DNA of 64,000 nucleotides from contig OX031070.1 of NCBI GenBank assembly GCA_943736015.1, forward strand, positions 42,308,173 to 42,372,172, written 5' to 3'. The DNA is from Tridacna crocea (lineage: Eukaryota > Mollusca > Bivalvia > Cardiida > Cardiidae). The position numbers and the translations under genes were made by a program. Each line of letters begins with the position of its first letter. Positions within the stretch are counted from its first letter, which is position 1. Positions 1 to 10,335 of the stretch are shown here, in pieces. A model generated the notes under the pieces. It was not told the DNA's origin and ran no database searches. It saw only the letters and a list, made by a program, of their open reading frames with translations.

Positions 1-79
1 GCGATATAACTGAAATAATGTTGAAACGGCTTTAAACACCATACAATCAACCAATAAATCAATCAATCAGTCAACGAAC

Positions 80-120
<41 letters not shown>

Positions 121-121
121 T
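1..121 (+). mobile_element. SINE 3' end, cut by window start
   Basis: The stretch begins with GCGATATAACTGAAATAATG and continues into 'ggctttaaacaccatac' followed by a CAAT-type simple tail. This is the 3' end of the tRNA-derived SINE that recurs through the window. The tRNA-like head lies outside the window. Confidence 0.75.
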
Positions 122-285
122 TCCAATTTGAAAGCATTAGTGGACGACAAATTCGGTCTAAAATGACGAGATTTATCTCTGGGACGGATGAAAACAACGT
201 GGAAAAAGAAGGAAAAATGTTGGGTACCAGCATCCTCTCCTTTTCCAAAGATTGGTTAAAAGACCCTTCTGATCAATGGCCGTGA
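122..285. mobile_element. P1 MITE relic
   Basis: It holds decayed P1 modules: 'tttgaaagcattag', a decayed 'gtggaaaaagaagg' arm and a partner arm ending near 'cctctccttttcc'. The termini are eroded. Confidence 0.5.
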
Positions 286-360
286 ACATTCAGGTTTGTC
301 TATATATTACCTTAGAAACTAAGATCGACTGGTCGTAACTTTTTACCAAATAATCTGGAG

Positions 361-572
361 CTTAAACAACCCTTAGGTGGCTTGGCGGGACCTTCTGTGG
401 ACAGTGTAGATCAAGATCAGACTGCACAGAACGTGCAGTCTGATCTTAGATCTACACTATCCGATAAGGACATATTATACCCTAAAACGTAACTATGAAA
501 TTTAAAAAAAATGGAGGTTTTGATATTGAATTGAAAAATTAAATTACAGTCATTTAGATAGATAAGAGTTAA
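361..572. mobile_element. P2 palindromic MITE copy
   Basis: A central inverted repeat pairs GTGTAGATCAAGATCAGAC with the complementary arm ending in GATCTACAC. The right edge is a TTAA at 569-572 that is also the left edge of the next P1 copy. Confidence 0.7.
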
Positions 573-798
573 CCCATAACCACACAACCCCTACTTTAAA
601 CGCCCCTGAGAAAGAAGCCTTTAGAAAACATTGTAGGAAAAGGAGAAAATGCTGGTGACCAGCATTTTCTCCTTTTCCCACAATGTTTTCTACCCTTCAC
701 AAAACAAATTTCAAATTTTCAGTCACTTTTTATATTGTCGTCTGCAAATGCTTTCGATTTGGACAAGCCTAAAATACTGTCGTTTGGTAATGAGTTAA
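569..798. mobile_element. P1 MITE (piggyBac-type), complete
   Basis: TTAA occurs at 569-572 and at 795-798. Inside are related terminal motifs and a central hairpin, with an arm reading GGAAAAGGAGAAAATGCTGG and its complement. The length is 230 bp. TTAA targeting and C-rich ends follow the piggyBac pattern; no transposase is encoded. Confidence 0.75.
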
Positions 799-820
799 CA
801 TGCCCGTAGACGGAAGTCTT

Positions 821-1048
821 TTAACCCTTAAGGTGGTAAGCGCGACTCACTGGCCTTTTGCGGACAGTGTAGATCAAGATCAGACTGCACAGAACGTGCA
901 GTCTGATCTTGGATCTACACTGTCCGATAAGGGCATATTATCCCTCAAATCATAACTTTGAACTAGTAGTAATTAGATATTTATTATCGCTTTGAAAATT
1001 TAATTTTAGTTTATTTAGAAGGATAGGGGCTGAAAGTTTTTTTTTTAA
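821..1048. mobile_element. P2 palindromic MITE copy
   Basis: It starts with TTAACCCTTAAGG at 821 and carries the GTGTAGATC hairpin at about 878-929. The right edge is uncertain, near a T-rich run at 1037-1048. Confidence 0.65.
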
Positions 1049-1101
1049 AATGACACAAACGATAGCATTTGTTTTTGAAAAGGTAAAAAAATTATTGGGA
1101 G

Positions 1102-1625
1102 ATTGAATCGATCGATTCAATAGATTTGAACGCCATTTTTCACATTATTTCAGCTATATCCGTGCTTTCCTGGGCCCGTATTCACTAAATTCATCAACCA
1201 TTCTTGAGAATATTCTTAGTCTTCTTCTCCAAGGTTTTTTTAAATTTGTAAGTAAGACAATTTCTGATTGGCTAAACCGAATGGTTTAGCCAATCAGAAG
1301 TTGTGTTACTTACAAATGTAGAAAATTCTAGAGAATAAGACAAAGAACGTTCTTCAGAATGGTTGGTGAATACGAGCCCAAGTGTTTTTCTCACATGTAC
1401 CATTACTGCGTACGATATTCCTTTAAAGCCACCGGCTGCTTTTAAACATAGAAGTTGCCGTCGTCGAAACAACGATCCACGACGAGACAAGAATGAATCC
1501 CGTCGCAGTATAGGTATCATCAGTCCTCGTAAATATATCGGCCAATCTGGGAATTCGAAGCAACGACCCCATGTTCTCAACTCTTGTGTGCTACCAACTG
1601 CGCAAACAGGGCTCGACCAAATACT
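1102..1625 (-). mobile_element. SINE split by an R6 MITE
   Basis: Reading the minus strand, a tRNA-like head (about 1625-1560) leads into the usual SINE body and the 3' 'ggcgttcaaa' tail near 1130. The body is interrupted at 'gtgctttcct', which in other copies continues directly as 'ggagtttct'. The interruption is the MITE at 1171-1380. Confidence 0.6.
1171..1380. mobile_element. R6 MITE, complete
   Basis: The termini are GGGCCCGTATTCAC and its imperfect inverse GTGAATACGAGCCC. A central palindrome 'ctgattggctaaac / gtttagccaatcag' lies near 1263-1302. The element sits inside a SINE, so it is the younger of the two. Other copies are at 7682 and 54725. Confidence 0.7.
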
Positions 1626-1856
1626 TTGAGTGGAAAAAAGGGGGTGGGGAGAGAATAAGATACTCGGCATGTAGCCACCTAAACAACCACTACCCCCCGA
1701 ATACTGTAAACTTGCATTGTAATTGATAACTCGATGTCGTGGTCTTCTTTCAATGGTGAATAATATATATCCGAGCGAAAAAATAGTGCGAAAATCATCA
1801 TAGTAAAAGAAGGTAAAAAATGGTCAAAGATAAGAAAGTTAAAAGAAAAAAAAAAA

Positions 1857-1862
1857 ACTTAC
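1857..1862 (-). other. Splice donor GTAAGT
   Basis: On the minus strand GTAAGT directly follows the codons for Thr-Leu-Asn-Met-Asn. Beyond it the frame runs into a poly-T tract that would encode an implausible Phe run, so translation past this point is almost certainly intron read-through. Confidence 0.8.
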
Positions 1863-3650
1863 CATTCATATTCAGGGTCATTGTTTTAATGTCTTTCAAA
1901 CTTTTGGCGGTACTTAACGGTTGTCGTAAAACCTTTGGTCGAATCACTTCACTTCCATTATTATCCAATTTATAACCGCCATTTCCGCTTTCCGGTACGA
2001 GAACGGAAGTTCTGTCCGGCACGGAAAACGCCGAGAGCGGAGTCAGAGTTTCCGGTCGATTGACCGGGGAAGTTTCAGTTCGAGGTATGTCCGAGACAAT
2101 TTGTTGTTCAGTTTTACCAGAAGAAGCACTAATGGTTTGTGGGTAAGACTTACCGCACACCTCTAGTCCGTCAAAATTATTGTCCACGTGAGTTTGGCGG
2201 TTTGGATGTCGTAAAGTTATCATAGGTTCTGTACCGGACTTCCGGTATTGAATCCGCCCACTGGCTGGTGAGTTTAATAACCCGGCGGTCCATGCAGGAC
2301 GCCGGCTTATGTTTTTTGGTATGATCTGGGATTCGATCTGTAAGTTTGGCCCCTGTGTATTGGAATCTGGCACTATATTGTCGTTATTATCACAGCGTCC
2401 ACTTTTGTCTTCCGGCGGTGCACTTATCTCCAGAGAGTGTGGACAAACATCTGGTATCGGACAGTTACACACTATAGTCTTAGAATCCGCGTTAGAGTTA
2501 TCGTCGTTGACACCAGTAGGTACATTATCGTTGGTGTCCAGACTTGGAAGTTTATTAGATTTGTTTTCCTGTTTATCAGCTGATTCGTGCAGCATAGACA
2601 CGCCATCATCATCCAGTGTGTCTATCTTTGTACAAACCGTGCTAGCACTTGATACTGTAGGGGGTGGCGAGCGCGGATCCGCCCGCTCATCGCTGCTGTA
2701 TCCGGAGCTTGAGCGATCCCAAGTAGTGTTACTTTTCGGTGAGGGCGAGCGAATGCTCCTGTCAAAAGATTTCGAGACCGACATGTTGTTGGTCATTTTA
2801 CTGAATTCCTTCGAGCACCAGTTTTGAATTTCACCGTGTTTAAATCCATCATTCTCTGAATAAGCACATTCAGTATTTGACCTCACCTGTTCGACTGTAT
2901 TGGCACTAAGTTTAATATCGTTCTCTTTACATAAAGCCGAGTTGGCGCCGCGCCCTATACTTGAATTAACATTCGGACAACCTTTAGCCTGAGTTGCAAA
3001 ATACGACTTAAGTCGATCAACGTTTATTTGAAGTTTGGTGACACTTAAATGTGGCGGTGATTCACTCAATTCAACACCGTTTGCCCTTGAAGGATTTAAT
3101 CCAGTCTGTATACGATCATCAATATTTTCACGCGGTGCAATTAAAGTTGTATGGTCTTGTCTTGTAGATTTAAATCCGCTGGGCTGTGCGGGGAGTATAC
3201 GTTTGGGTTTTATCAGAATTCCTTTTAAAGTTGCGTTTGAATTGGCAGCCGTATTTGGTATAGGTAGCTTTCTTGGCTGCGCGATTACAGTTGACCCGCT
3301 GTCACTCATGGTAAATTTCTCACGTGGACTTACAGTGATAACTTGATCGTCAGTCCTTCTTAAATCCTCACTGATCGACCCTATACTCTGCTCAACTTCA
3401 CTTCCTTTTATCATATCTCCATTTTCTCCATCATCAGCCAAAACGCGACCCTCGGGCGGTTCCTGGGGCTCGTCGTGCCCAATGTCAGGGTCCCGCTCTG
3501 GGATCACAATGGCCGGACGAGCTATAACGATCCCATTAAATCCTCCAGCCGTAGAAGAGGGCTGTGTTGAACTATTCATATCATAAAACGTTCCATTACC
3601 ACTGGTTGTATGTAGTTGTTTTTGCTCTCGCTCGGTACAAGTTAACATTA
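1863..3650 (-). CDS. Large internal exon, disordered protein of unknown function
   Basis: This is the longest closed frame in the window: about 595 codons without a stop, in AT-rich DNA where chance frames rarely exceed 130 codons. A pyrimidine tract ending TCTTCCAG lies just upstream and GTAAGT just downstream, so I read it as an internal exon of 1,788 bp, phase 1 at both ends. The ATG at 3648 is only the first Met and need not be the true start. The product is rich in Ser, Pro, Asn and Asp and has no membrane segment or recognisable fold. Short Pro-basic motifs recur: VIARPA (~41), VIAQPRK (~121), LIKPKR (~145), LIAPRE (~169) and VIRPKV (~568). A Ser-rich patch RSSSGYSSDERADP lies near residue 312. 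The family is not recognised; a cytoplasmic tail or scaffold region is possible but is inference. Neighbouring exons were not found. Confidence 0.8.
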
Positions 3651-3670
3651 CTGGAAGATAAAAAAAAAAG
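3651..3670 (-). other. Splice acceptor with polypyrimidine tract
   Basis: The minus strand reads a run of nine T, then ATCTTCCAG, immediately before TAATGTTAAC. This is a strong acceptor for the large exon and implies coding sequence upstream, beyond the P2 copy at 3727-3949. Confidence 0.7.
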
Positions 3671-3726
3671 GATCGATAATTTAATAATCGATACGTTTGA
3701 AAACTGCTTTATATCGCTCAACGTCG

Positions 3727-3949
3727 TAACCCTTACCCTGCCGAATGAGTTGTATAAAATTTTCACGCTGATATTAAAAAACTTGTATAATATTATATCG
3801 AACTTATTTCTTAGAGAAAAAAATATCTCATTATCGGACTGTGTAGATCCAAGATCAGACTGCACGTTCTGTGCAGTCTGATCTTGAATCTACACTGTCC
3901 GCAAAAGGTCAGTGAGTCGTGCTTGGAAGCATAAGGGTAACAACATATT
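3727..3949 (-). mobile_element. P2 palindromic MITE, inverted copy
   Basis: The ends read TAACCCTTACC and ATAAGGGTAA, with the GTGTAGATC hairpin near 3841-3897. The ~223-bp length matches the complete P2 copy at 20795-21018. Confidence 0.65.
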
Positions 3950-4000
3950 ACCTTTTTATATCCGTGTACTCTTCGACAAAGATTTAAGACCCTTTGCCGG

Positions 4001-4428
4001 GCCGTGACTCGGTAGCGCGGTTGGTTTTGCGTATGGGACTTGAGGAAAGAGGTCACTGGTTCGAACCACCCTGCTCGGCTAATTCTCTTCCGTTTACTGG
4101 TGATAGTCATTGCGACGGGTTTTATTCTTCTCTCAACTGTGATCATTGTGACGACGGTTATATGGGAAAGCTGCCAGTGGCTGGGGAACAATATTGTGAT
4201 GTGTACTGGTAAAGAATCGTCAGATTTGGAACGGTGCACAGATCGCCGTGGTACAAGGTATTTAATGTTGAAAACGGCGTTAAACACCGTACAATGAATA
4301 AGTGAATGCATGAATAAATGGATAAATGAACTGATTGACCGACCAATCGATCGATAGATCTATCGATTGTTCAATCAGTCAATCCATCCATCCGTCCATC
4401 CAATCACCCAGCCACTCCACCCGTCCGT

Positions 4429-4460
<32 letters not shown>

Positions 4461-4465
4461 CTTAC
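4001..4465 (+). mobile_element. SINE, full length
   Basis: The tRNA-like head has an A-box-like 'gactcggtagcgcgg' and a perfect B box GGTTCGAACC at 4059-4068. The body and the 'cggcgttaaacaccgtac' tail follow, then a degenerate simple-repeat tail ending in a (CAGT)n run near 4436-4460. RNA polymerase III transcription would be expected of an active copy. Confidence 0.75.
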
Positions 4466-4672
4466 CGACTTTCAACTACTCTGAGGGAAAAGCTTTTTGA
4501 TACTATAGTGGGAAAAGGAGAAAGTGCTGTTTACCAGAATTTTCTCCTTTTCCCAAAATATTTTTCTACCTATTTATAAAAAATCATCATATGAATTAAA
4601 ACTGATTTGTCGTCTGCAAACATTTTCAATTCGGTCTAGTCCAAAATTTTGTCGTTTTGGAAAGAGTTTAAC
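4466..4672. mobile_element. P1 MITE relic
   Basis: The hairpin (GTGGGAAAAGGAGAAAGTGC at 4509 onward) and the long-arm motif 'gtcgtctgcaaac' are recognisable. Both termini have lost the TTAA signature. Confidence 0.55.
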
Positions 4673-4741
4673 GCGTTTCATTAGATTCTTTCTTCCTTTG
4701 CCATATTAAAAGGGATTAAAACAAAACAGGCAAAAATAGCC

Positions 4742-4812
4742 GAGCCCCGTTAGCTCAGTCGGTAGCGTGCAAGACTTGGCAACAGGGGGTTTTGGGCTCG
4801 ATCCTTGGCAGT
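4742..4812 (+). mobile_element. SINE tRNA-like head only
   Basis: 'gccccgttagctcagtcggt' gives an A box and 'gggctcgatcc' a degenerate B box. The body is missing, and P1 MITE sequence follows at once, so this is a truncated chimera and not a tRNA gene. Confidence 0.55.
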
Positions 4813-5100
4813 CCCCACAATGTTTTCTACTCTCCCAGAGAAAAATAGCACCATTCGAGCCATATTGAAATTTTCGTCTGCAAAAGCTTTCACTTGGGAA
4901 AAAGCCTTCTGAGAGTATTGTGTGAGGAGAGAAAATACGGGAACCAGTAACCAACATGATCTCCTTTTCTCACAATGTTTTTTTTTAACATTCACAAGAC
5001 AAGTTCAGTAATAACAGTTACAACTAGGTTGTCGTCTGCTGATGCTTTGAATTTAGCCAAGTTGACACTTTTGTATTTTGGTAGAGTTAACACATAATTA
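4806..5100. mobile_element. Two overlapping decayed P1 MITEs
   Basis: P1 arm fragments appear twice: 'cccacaatgttttcta' at 4815 and 'ctcacaatgttttt' at 4969. Between them lies a rearranged hairpin. The right edge ends in 'gagttaac' near 5088. Confidence 0.45.
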
Positions 5101-5209
5101 ATTATATGTCTATAAATTTTCACTCTCTATACAACAGTGAAAATGTTGTATTGCCTTGCATTATGGGCCGGAGGCCTTAGCCTTGACGTTATTTTTTTGT
5201 TCTTTCTGT

Positions 5210-5430
5210 TTAACCCTTTCCCAAACCATCCCTAGTTTTTACGACCCTGAGATAGAAGCCTTTTGAAAACATTGTGGGAAAAGGAGAAAATGCTGGTAAC
5301 CAGCATTTTCTTCTTTTCCCACAATGTTTTCTATCCTGCTGGAAATAAATTTCATGTACATTTATTTTGTCGTCTGCGAGTGCTTTGAATTTGGAACAGT
5401 CTAAAATTTTGTCGTTTGGTAGAGAGTTAA
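5210..5430. mobile_element. P1 MITE, complete
   Basis: TTAA lies at 5210-5213 and 5427-5430. The terminus is CCCTTTCCCAAAC, and the central hairpin is near-perfect around 'ctggtaaccag'. Confidence 0.75.
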
Positions 5431-5623
5431 TATACCATTCAGAGTTTTGACGACCCTTGGGGAAAAAGCGCTTCGAGGGCATTGTGGGAAGGGAGAAAAC
5501 ACGGGCAACCAATATTTTCTACTTGTCTCACAATGTTTTCAATCGTATTAAAAACAAGTTCAATCATCACAGTTGCAACTAAGTTGACGTTTGCAAATGC
5601 TTTTGATTTAGTGATAGAGTTAA
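5427..5623. mobile_element. Diverged P1 MITE sharing a TTAA
   Basis: It begins at the TTAA that ends the previous copy and finishes at TTAA 5620-5623. The hairpin is degenerate ('gtgggaagggagaaaacacg'). Confidence 0.5.
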
Positions 5624-5729
5624 TACAGTGCATGTATATATGTATTTTCTTTCTTAACTCTATGATAATGTTGTATGGTGTTGTATTATGGGCCGAAGGC
5701 CTAAGTACTAAAACAAGAAATTATTGATG

Positions 5730-6224
5730 CATAACATCAGTGGCGCCGCAAATCATTTGTTTCTGAAATAAGGCACATTACAGGATTTCAAATTGACCAA
5801 AGTAAATTTATGCAGAACTTGGTTAGAAATGAACTTAGAAGTCCTAAACAATCTTAAGAATGCAACTTTAAACTTAAACAAGAAAGAACCAATAATAGTA
5901 AGACACAATCATATATAGCCTTCTTCGACGATATATAACATATTTTCAATTAGAGCTTTCTACAAAAGCAGTCGTCATTCGGCAAACTACACAAGAAAAT
6001 ATTTTTAAAAGTAGATACTAAATTACCGAATTGATATTAGAAACTGGGTATGAAATCAAATTGAGTGCAAAATGACCAAAATAAAAAGCATAAGTGGGTA
6101 CGAAGTGACCAAAATGGAACAAAATGGCCTAGCTACGAAATGGTCTAGTAACGAAATGACTGGAAGTCGGGTAAACAATATGGCCGCCTCTATAAGCACT
6201 TTTTAAAAGCGAATAAAAATACAT
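5730..6224. other. No gene or known repeat seen
   Basis: This AT-rich stretch has no frame above 60 codons and no repeat I could match. A short run of 'acgaaatgac / ctacgaaatgg' phrases near 6090-6165 hints at an old tandem repeat. Confidence 0.4.
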
Positions 6225-6573
6225 TATCTCCCGCTTGATGGCATTCTACAAATAATACACATCTAATTTCGGCATCCTGGGTTCAGAACCGGACTACTTT
6301 TCTACGCCATAACCGTTACTTTGAATTTCAAACTAAAATGAACGTTTACTCAATAAAACGCCACCCGGTGCGATTCATTCAGCAATGATCAGCAGTTTAG
6401 AGAAATCTTGAGCTAAAACAGGCCTGATTTTTCTTCAAACGTATTGATAAAAGCCATTTTCTACATTCCTATTTTAAAGCGCGAATTACTTCAATCTCCC
6501 CAACTTTAGGGGAGAGTGATGCGTCATATAAGATAGGTCGAATCTTCGAAGAATATGACATGCGCAGACAACG
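6225..6573 (+). mobile_element. T7 element, left end missing
   Basis: It matches the body of the complete T7 copy ('cattatctcccgcttgatgg' onward) and keeps the right terminal repeat 'gaatatgacatgcgcagac'. Confidence 0.65.
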
Positions 6574-6847
6574 CTTATGCGGACCCACAATCAATTCTCC
6601 GTTCTGTTCTCTTCATGTTTGACAGGTCTACAAATTTGTAGTCTTCTAAAGGGCTAATAATCCCTATTTCACATGGATGTATCAAAAGTCGTGTGGGTAC
6701 TAATCTACGTCAGGTGGGGAATGAGTCGAAAAGGATTTGAACGTAATTATATGTAATGGAGATCGATCGTAGAATTCTGATCGAAAATAAGTCTATTAAA
6801 ATTCCAATCACACTGGATAACGAACGATCTTGATGGACTTAAGTATG
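6574..6847. other. No feature recognised
   Basis: Unique AT-rich sequence with no coding frame and no matched repeat. Confidence 0.35.
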
Positions 6848-7072
6848 TTAACCCATTCCCAAACGACAAATTTCAGAATCTTCCAAACTCAAACAGTTTG
6901 CAGACAACAATTTCAAATTTGATAAAAATGGCAGAAAGTTCTCCAAATGGGTAGATAACACTGTGGGAAGAGAAATTGCTCGTTACGAGCAATTTATCCT
7001 TTTCCCACAGTGTTTTCAAAAGACTTGTATTGCAGACACGCGAAAACAAGGGCTTGTTTGGGAAAGGGTTAA
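6848..7072. mobile_element. P1 MITE, complete, hairpin type B
   Basis: TTAA lies at 6848-6851 and 7069-7072. The loop-proximal hairpin reads 'attgctcgttacgagcaat' instead of the usual 'atgctggtaaccagcat'. Confidence 0.7.
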
Positions 7073-7133
7073 CCGCAACAAGAAGTAGTATCTTTCACTC
7101 TCTGGTTGTAAGAAACTTACAGTACATATGACA

Positions 7134-7394
7134 TGCAAAACGCGAAAAGAGGTATTCGAGCACTTGCGTAAAATGTAATCCTGAATCAGCCTTTGCACTC
7201 CGCGCGGAGTAATCACGAATGCTGCTTTTCGTTCATATGTAATTTTCTGTTTTGCACAAGTCTACTGTAGGGAAAAATCTATATAATGCAGTCGTAAAGT
7301 GTCGTCTCGGATTAGCCTGCGCATACTGCACAGGCTAATCCGAGACGGCACTTTACGCAAATGTCCGTTTATCTCTTTTTGCGTTTTGCACTCC
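7134..7394 (+). mobile_element. H4 hairpin MITE, two hairpins
   Basis: Ends 'gcaaaacgcgaaaag' and 'ctttttgcgttttgc' are imperfect inverted repeats. Inside are a degenerate hairpin near 7165-7210 and a good one at 7288-7365 (GTGTCGTCTCGGATTAGCC with its complement). Confidence 0.6.
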
Positions 7395-7507
7395 AAATTC
7401 CAAGGGGTTTAGCTGCTTGTTTAAAGCTGTTGCTCTTATTCCAGCGAGAATTTTGAGTTCATTTCCCTTTTACAAAGCTATATCGACTGTTAACTATATA
7501 TCCTGAA

Positions 7508-7600
7508 TGAGAACAATTTTGAAAATACTTTTTGGAAAAGGAGAAAATGCTTGTACTAGCAACTTCTCCTTTTCCGACAATGTTTATTTCCGACAATTAT
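7508..7600. mobile_element. P1 hairpin relic
   Basis: Only the central hairpin 'ggaaaaggagaaaatgct' and its partner arm survive, with the loop-proximal part altered. Confidence 0.45.
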
Positions 7601-7681
7601 TTATTTTCCATTTTTACCTATCTTTCGGACCGTCGAATGGTTCCCTGCACAGTCGGTAAGAATCGCAAAGTTCTGGGACCA

Positions 7682-7830
7682 TTGCTTGATAACATTCTCA
7701 GTCTAGATTATGAAAGTGACGCAAACTCTGATTGGTTTAACCAAACAGTTTAGCCAATCAAAACTTGCGTTACTTTCTAAATCTAGAAAAAGACCGAAAA
7801 TAAATTTTAAATGGTTAGCGAAGACGCCCC
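7682..7830. mobile_element. R6 MITE relic
   Basis: A degenerate copy of the R6 core: 'ctgattggtttaacc / gtttagccaatca', with flanking 'gttactttctaaatctag'. The terminal GGGCCC motifs are lost. Confidence 0.5.
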
Positions 7831-7845
7831 CCCCCCCCCCCCCCC
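7827..7845 (+). repeat. Poly-C run
   Basis: An uninterrupted run of 19 C. Confidence 0.9.
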
Positions 7846-7974
7846 TAAATTAAGACACGTCAAGGATAATCATAAACCGTGTTTGACAATATATAGTAAT
7901 ATATCTGACACCGAGTATTATCCGGAGTCAAAATTTAAATTCCGATAAAACCAACTAAATAAACAATATCGCCT

Positions 7975-8355
7975 ACAACACGCAAAAAGGGGCATTTGGA
8001 CATTTTCGTAAAGTGTCGTCTCGGATCAGCCTGCGGAGTCCACGCTGCCTAATCCGAAACGACACTTTCCATTTTTATGTAATTTTCTGTTATGTGTAAG
8101 TCTACGGAAGAATAAAATCTAATGTAGACATAAGGTGTCGTCTCGGATCAGCCTACGGATTCCACGCTGGCTAATCCGACACGACACTTTCAAGTTTTAT
8201 GTAATTTTCTGTTATGTGTAAGTCTACTGAAGAACAAAATCTAATGTAGACGTATAGTGCCGTCTCGGATTAGCCTGCGCGGATTGCGCAGGCTGATCCG
8301 AGACGACACTTTACGCTAATACTCGAATGCACCTTTTCGCCGCGTATTGCATGCC
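7975..8355 (+). mobile_element. H4 hairpin MITE, three hairpins in tandem
   Basis: Three GTGTCGTCTCGGAT-type hairpins follow one another at about 8016-8068, 8133-8190 and 8258-8314. Each is joined by the phrase 'atgtaattttctgttatgtg'. Ends are 'caacacgcaaaaaggggca' and 'tgcaccttttcgccgcgta'. Confidence 0.65.
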
Positions 8356-8380
8356 ATACTGAATACATTTCGTGGGCGTT

Positions 8381-8610
8381 TTAAACCTTTACTGAACAAT
8401 CCCTGGTTTTTACGACCCTGAGACAAAAACCTTTTCGAAAGCATTTTGGGAAAAGGAGAAAATGCTGGTAACCAGCATTTTCTCCTTTTCCCACAATGTT
8501 TTCTACCCTGCTGGAAACAAATTTCAGCATTTGAGTTACGTTTATTTGGTTGTCTACAAGTGCTTTCAATTTGGACTAGGCTAAAATTTTGTCGTTTGGG
8601 AAATGGTTAT
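8381..8610. mobile_element. P1 MITE, near complete
   Basis: Left TTAA at 8381, right end 'gggaaatggttat' (TTAA mutated to TTAT). The hairpin is perfect around 'tgctggtaaccagca'. Confidence 0.7.
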
Positions 8611-8682
8611 GATAGAATGCCGAAATAATCGGTGGAAATGTTTCAGACATGGAACAGCCAAGCTGGTCTGACGAAAATATCG

Positions 8683-8750
8683 GACACTGTGGATCCAAGA
8701 TCGGACTACACGGAAGGTGCTGTCTGATCTAGGATCTACACTGTTCATAA
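8683..8750. mobile_element. P2 hairpin core
   Basis: 'cactgtggatccaagatcgg' pairs imperfectly with 'ctgatctaggatctacact'. The flanks of P2 are not recognisable. Confidence 0.45.
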
Positions 8751-8951
8751 AAATAAGTTAAAGTTGTACTCAGCTTATTGAGTATTGACTCTTTACTTCA
8801 AAATTATATTGGGAAAGAAAACTCATGCAAATCGCACATATAAAAGCTACGTTTGTTTATGTATTTTGTATGATACTGTATAGTTTGTAATGCCGTTTTC
8901 AACATTATATCACGTATATCAGTATGGCTAGAGCACGTATACATGCTTTCC

Positions 8952-9317
8952 CGTTGTCTGCGCATGTCATATTCTTCGAAGACTCGACCTGTCCATTATC
9001 TCCCGCTAGATGGCATTCTATAAATACACATCTATCTGATATGGGCATCCTGGGTACAGAACTTTCCTACGCGACAACCGTTACTTTGAATTTAAAACAA
9101 AAACAAGGTTTACCCAATAAACTATATATATGATCACCTGTTTAGAGAAATCTGTTGCTGTTGCAGGTCTCATTTCTGCTCAAACGTATTGATACGTAAA
9201 AGCTATTTTCAACATTGCTACTTTATAGAGCGTACAGTCAGCCCGCTTTCGGGGCTAGTAGTGATGCGTCATATAAGACAGTCGAATCTTCGAAGAATAT
9301 GACATGCGCAGACAACG
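8952..9317 (+). mobile_element. T7 element, complete
   Basis: The terminal inverted repeats are at least 30 bp and perfect: GTTGTCTGCGCATGTCAT continuing to 'tcttcgaaga' on the left, and the exact inverse ending 'gcgcagacaac' on the right. The 366-bp body encodes nothing, so this is a non-autonomous DNA transposon. It defines the ends for six truncated copies in the window. Confidence 0.8.
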
Positions 9318-9413
9318 CGACCTGTCTACTATGACGCATCACCCGTCCCCTGTATACCTAGGAAAAGTAGGGGTTATAACGAAGCTATTAGCCCCAGGCA
9401 TGTAGGGACTGTT

Positions 9414-9644
9414 TTAACCCTTCACTCCATAGATACTCATGTTGACGTATCAACAACAGACAGCTTTGGAAAACATTGTGGGAAAAGGAGAAATTGCTCG
9501 TAACGAGCAATTTCTCCTTTTCCCACACAGTTTTCCACTCAATCAGATATTTGTATCTCCATTTGTCCATATTTTTTGACATCATATTTTTATTTGCTGC
9601 TGAAGTGGAAGAGCCTCTAATTGGCATATCAGGTAAAGGGTTAA
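9414..9644. mobile_element. P1 MITE, complete, hairpin type B
   Basis: TTAA lies at 9414-9417 and 9641-9644. The central hairpin is 'attgctcgtaacgagcaat' within perfect GGAAAAGGAGAAA arms. The left terminus carries the 'ctccatagatactcat' variant seen in type C copies. Confidence 0.7.
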
Positions 9645-9673
9645 TAAATGGTCGGTGCATAGGTTACATGTTA

Positions 9674-9842
9674 GCCGATCATAGCTGAATGAATGGCACC
9701 AGGTAGCGTTTTATGGAGTAAACGTTTGTTTCGTTTGAAATTCAAAGTAACGGTTGTTGTTTTGAAAAATTGCTCCTCTCAGGTACCCAGAATGCCCAAA
9801 TTAGATAGATGTGTATTTGTAAAATGCCGTATAGCTAGGTGA
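9674..9842 (-). mobile_element. T7 fragment
   Basis: The inverse of the T7 interior from 'gatcatagctgaatgaatgg' to 'agatagatgtgtatttg'. Neither terminal repeat is present. Confidence 0.6.
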
Positions 9843-9904
9843 AAAGCCCACTCCTATTTAAAATGACTGTATTTATTAACACAACGAACGAACGTTCTTT
9901 GATA

Positions 9905-9965
9905 TCTGATCTTGATCTACAGAGTCCGCACATGGTCAGTGAGTCGCGCTTAGAAGTTAGGCCCA
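9905..9965 (-). mobile_element. P2 half copy
   Basis: One hairpin arm ('ctgatcttgatctaca') and the adjoining 'gtcagtgagtcgcgctta' end of P2 remain. Confidence 0.45.
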
Positions 9966-10119
9966 AATGGTTTAATAAAAATTCAGTATTTTATTCAGTT
10001 AAATTCATTTTATGAATAGGAAGGGAATGAAATATAAGGACAATGTGGAATCAAATACCCTCACACAAAGGAAGGAATTCATAGATAAACAATTTAAGTA
10101 CGTCAAACCCGGATTCTGT

Positions 10120-10335
10120 AGGATTTAATTTTACCAAATGATGAAATTTTAGACGTTTCCAAAATGAAAGCATTTGCAGACCACAAAAGTTTAACCTTTT
10201 ACCAGTTGATATAATTTTAGAATTGCCTAAATTGAAAGAATTTGCAGACAACAAAAATTTTTACCTTTAAACAGTTGATAAAATTTTAGAATTGCCTAAA
10301 TTGAAAGAATTTGCAGACAACAAAAATTTTACCTT
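10120..10335 (+). repeat. Tandemly reiterated P1 long-arm end
   Basis: A ~70-bp unit, the P1 terminal region ('attttagaattgcctaaatt ... ttgcagacaac'), is repeated about three times. The last two units are almost identical. It abuts the intact P1 copy that follows. Confidence 0.65.

Noticed and set aside
2309-3346. Plus-strand frames of 172 and 103 codons
   Set aside because: They lie antisense to the large minus-strand exon, which has better length, splice sites and composition.
4742-4812. Functional tRNA gene
   Set aside because: The B box is degenerate, the stems do not pair and the sequence matches the head of the SINE family.
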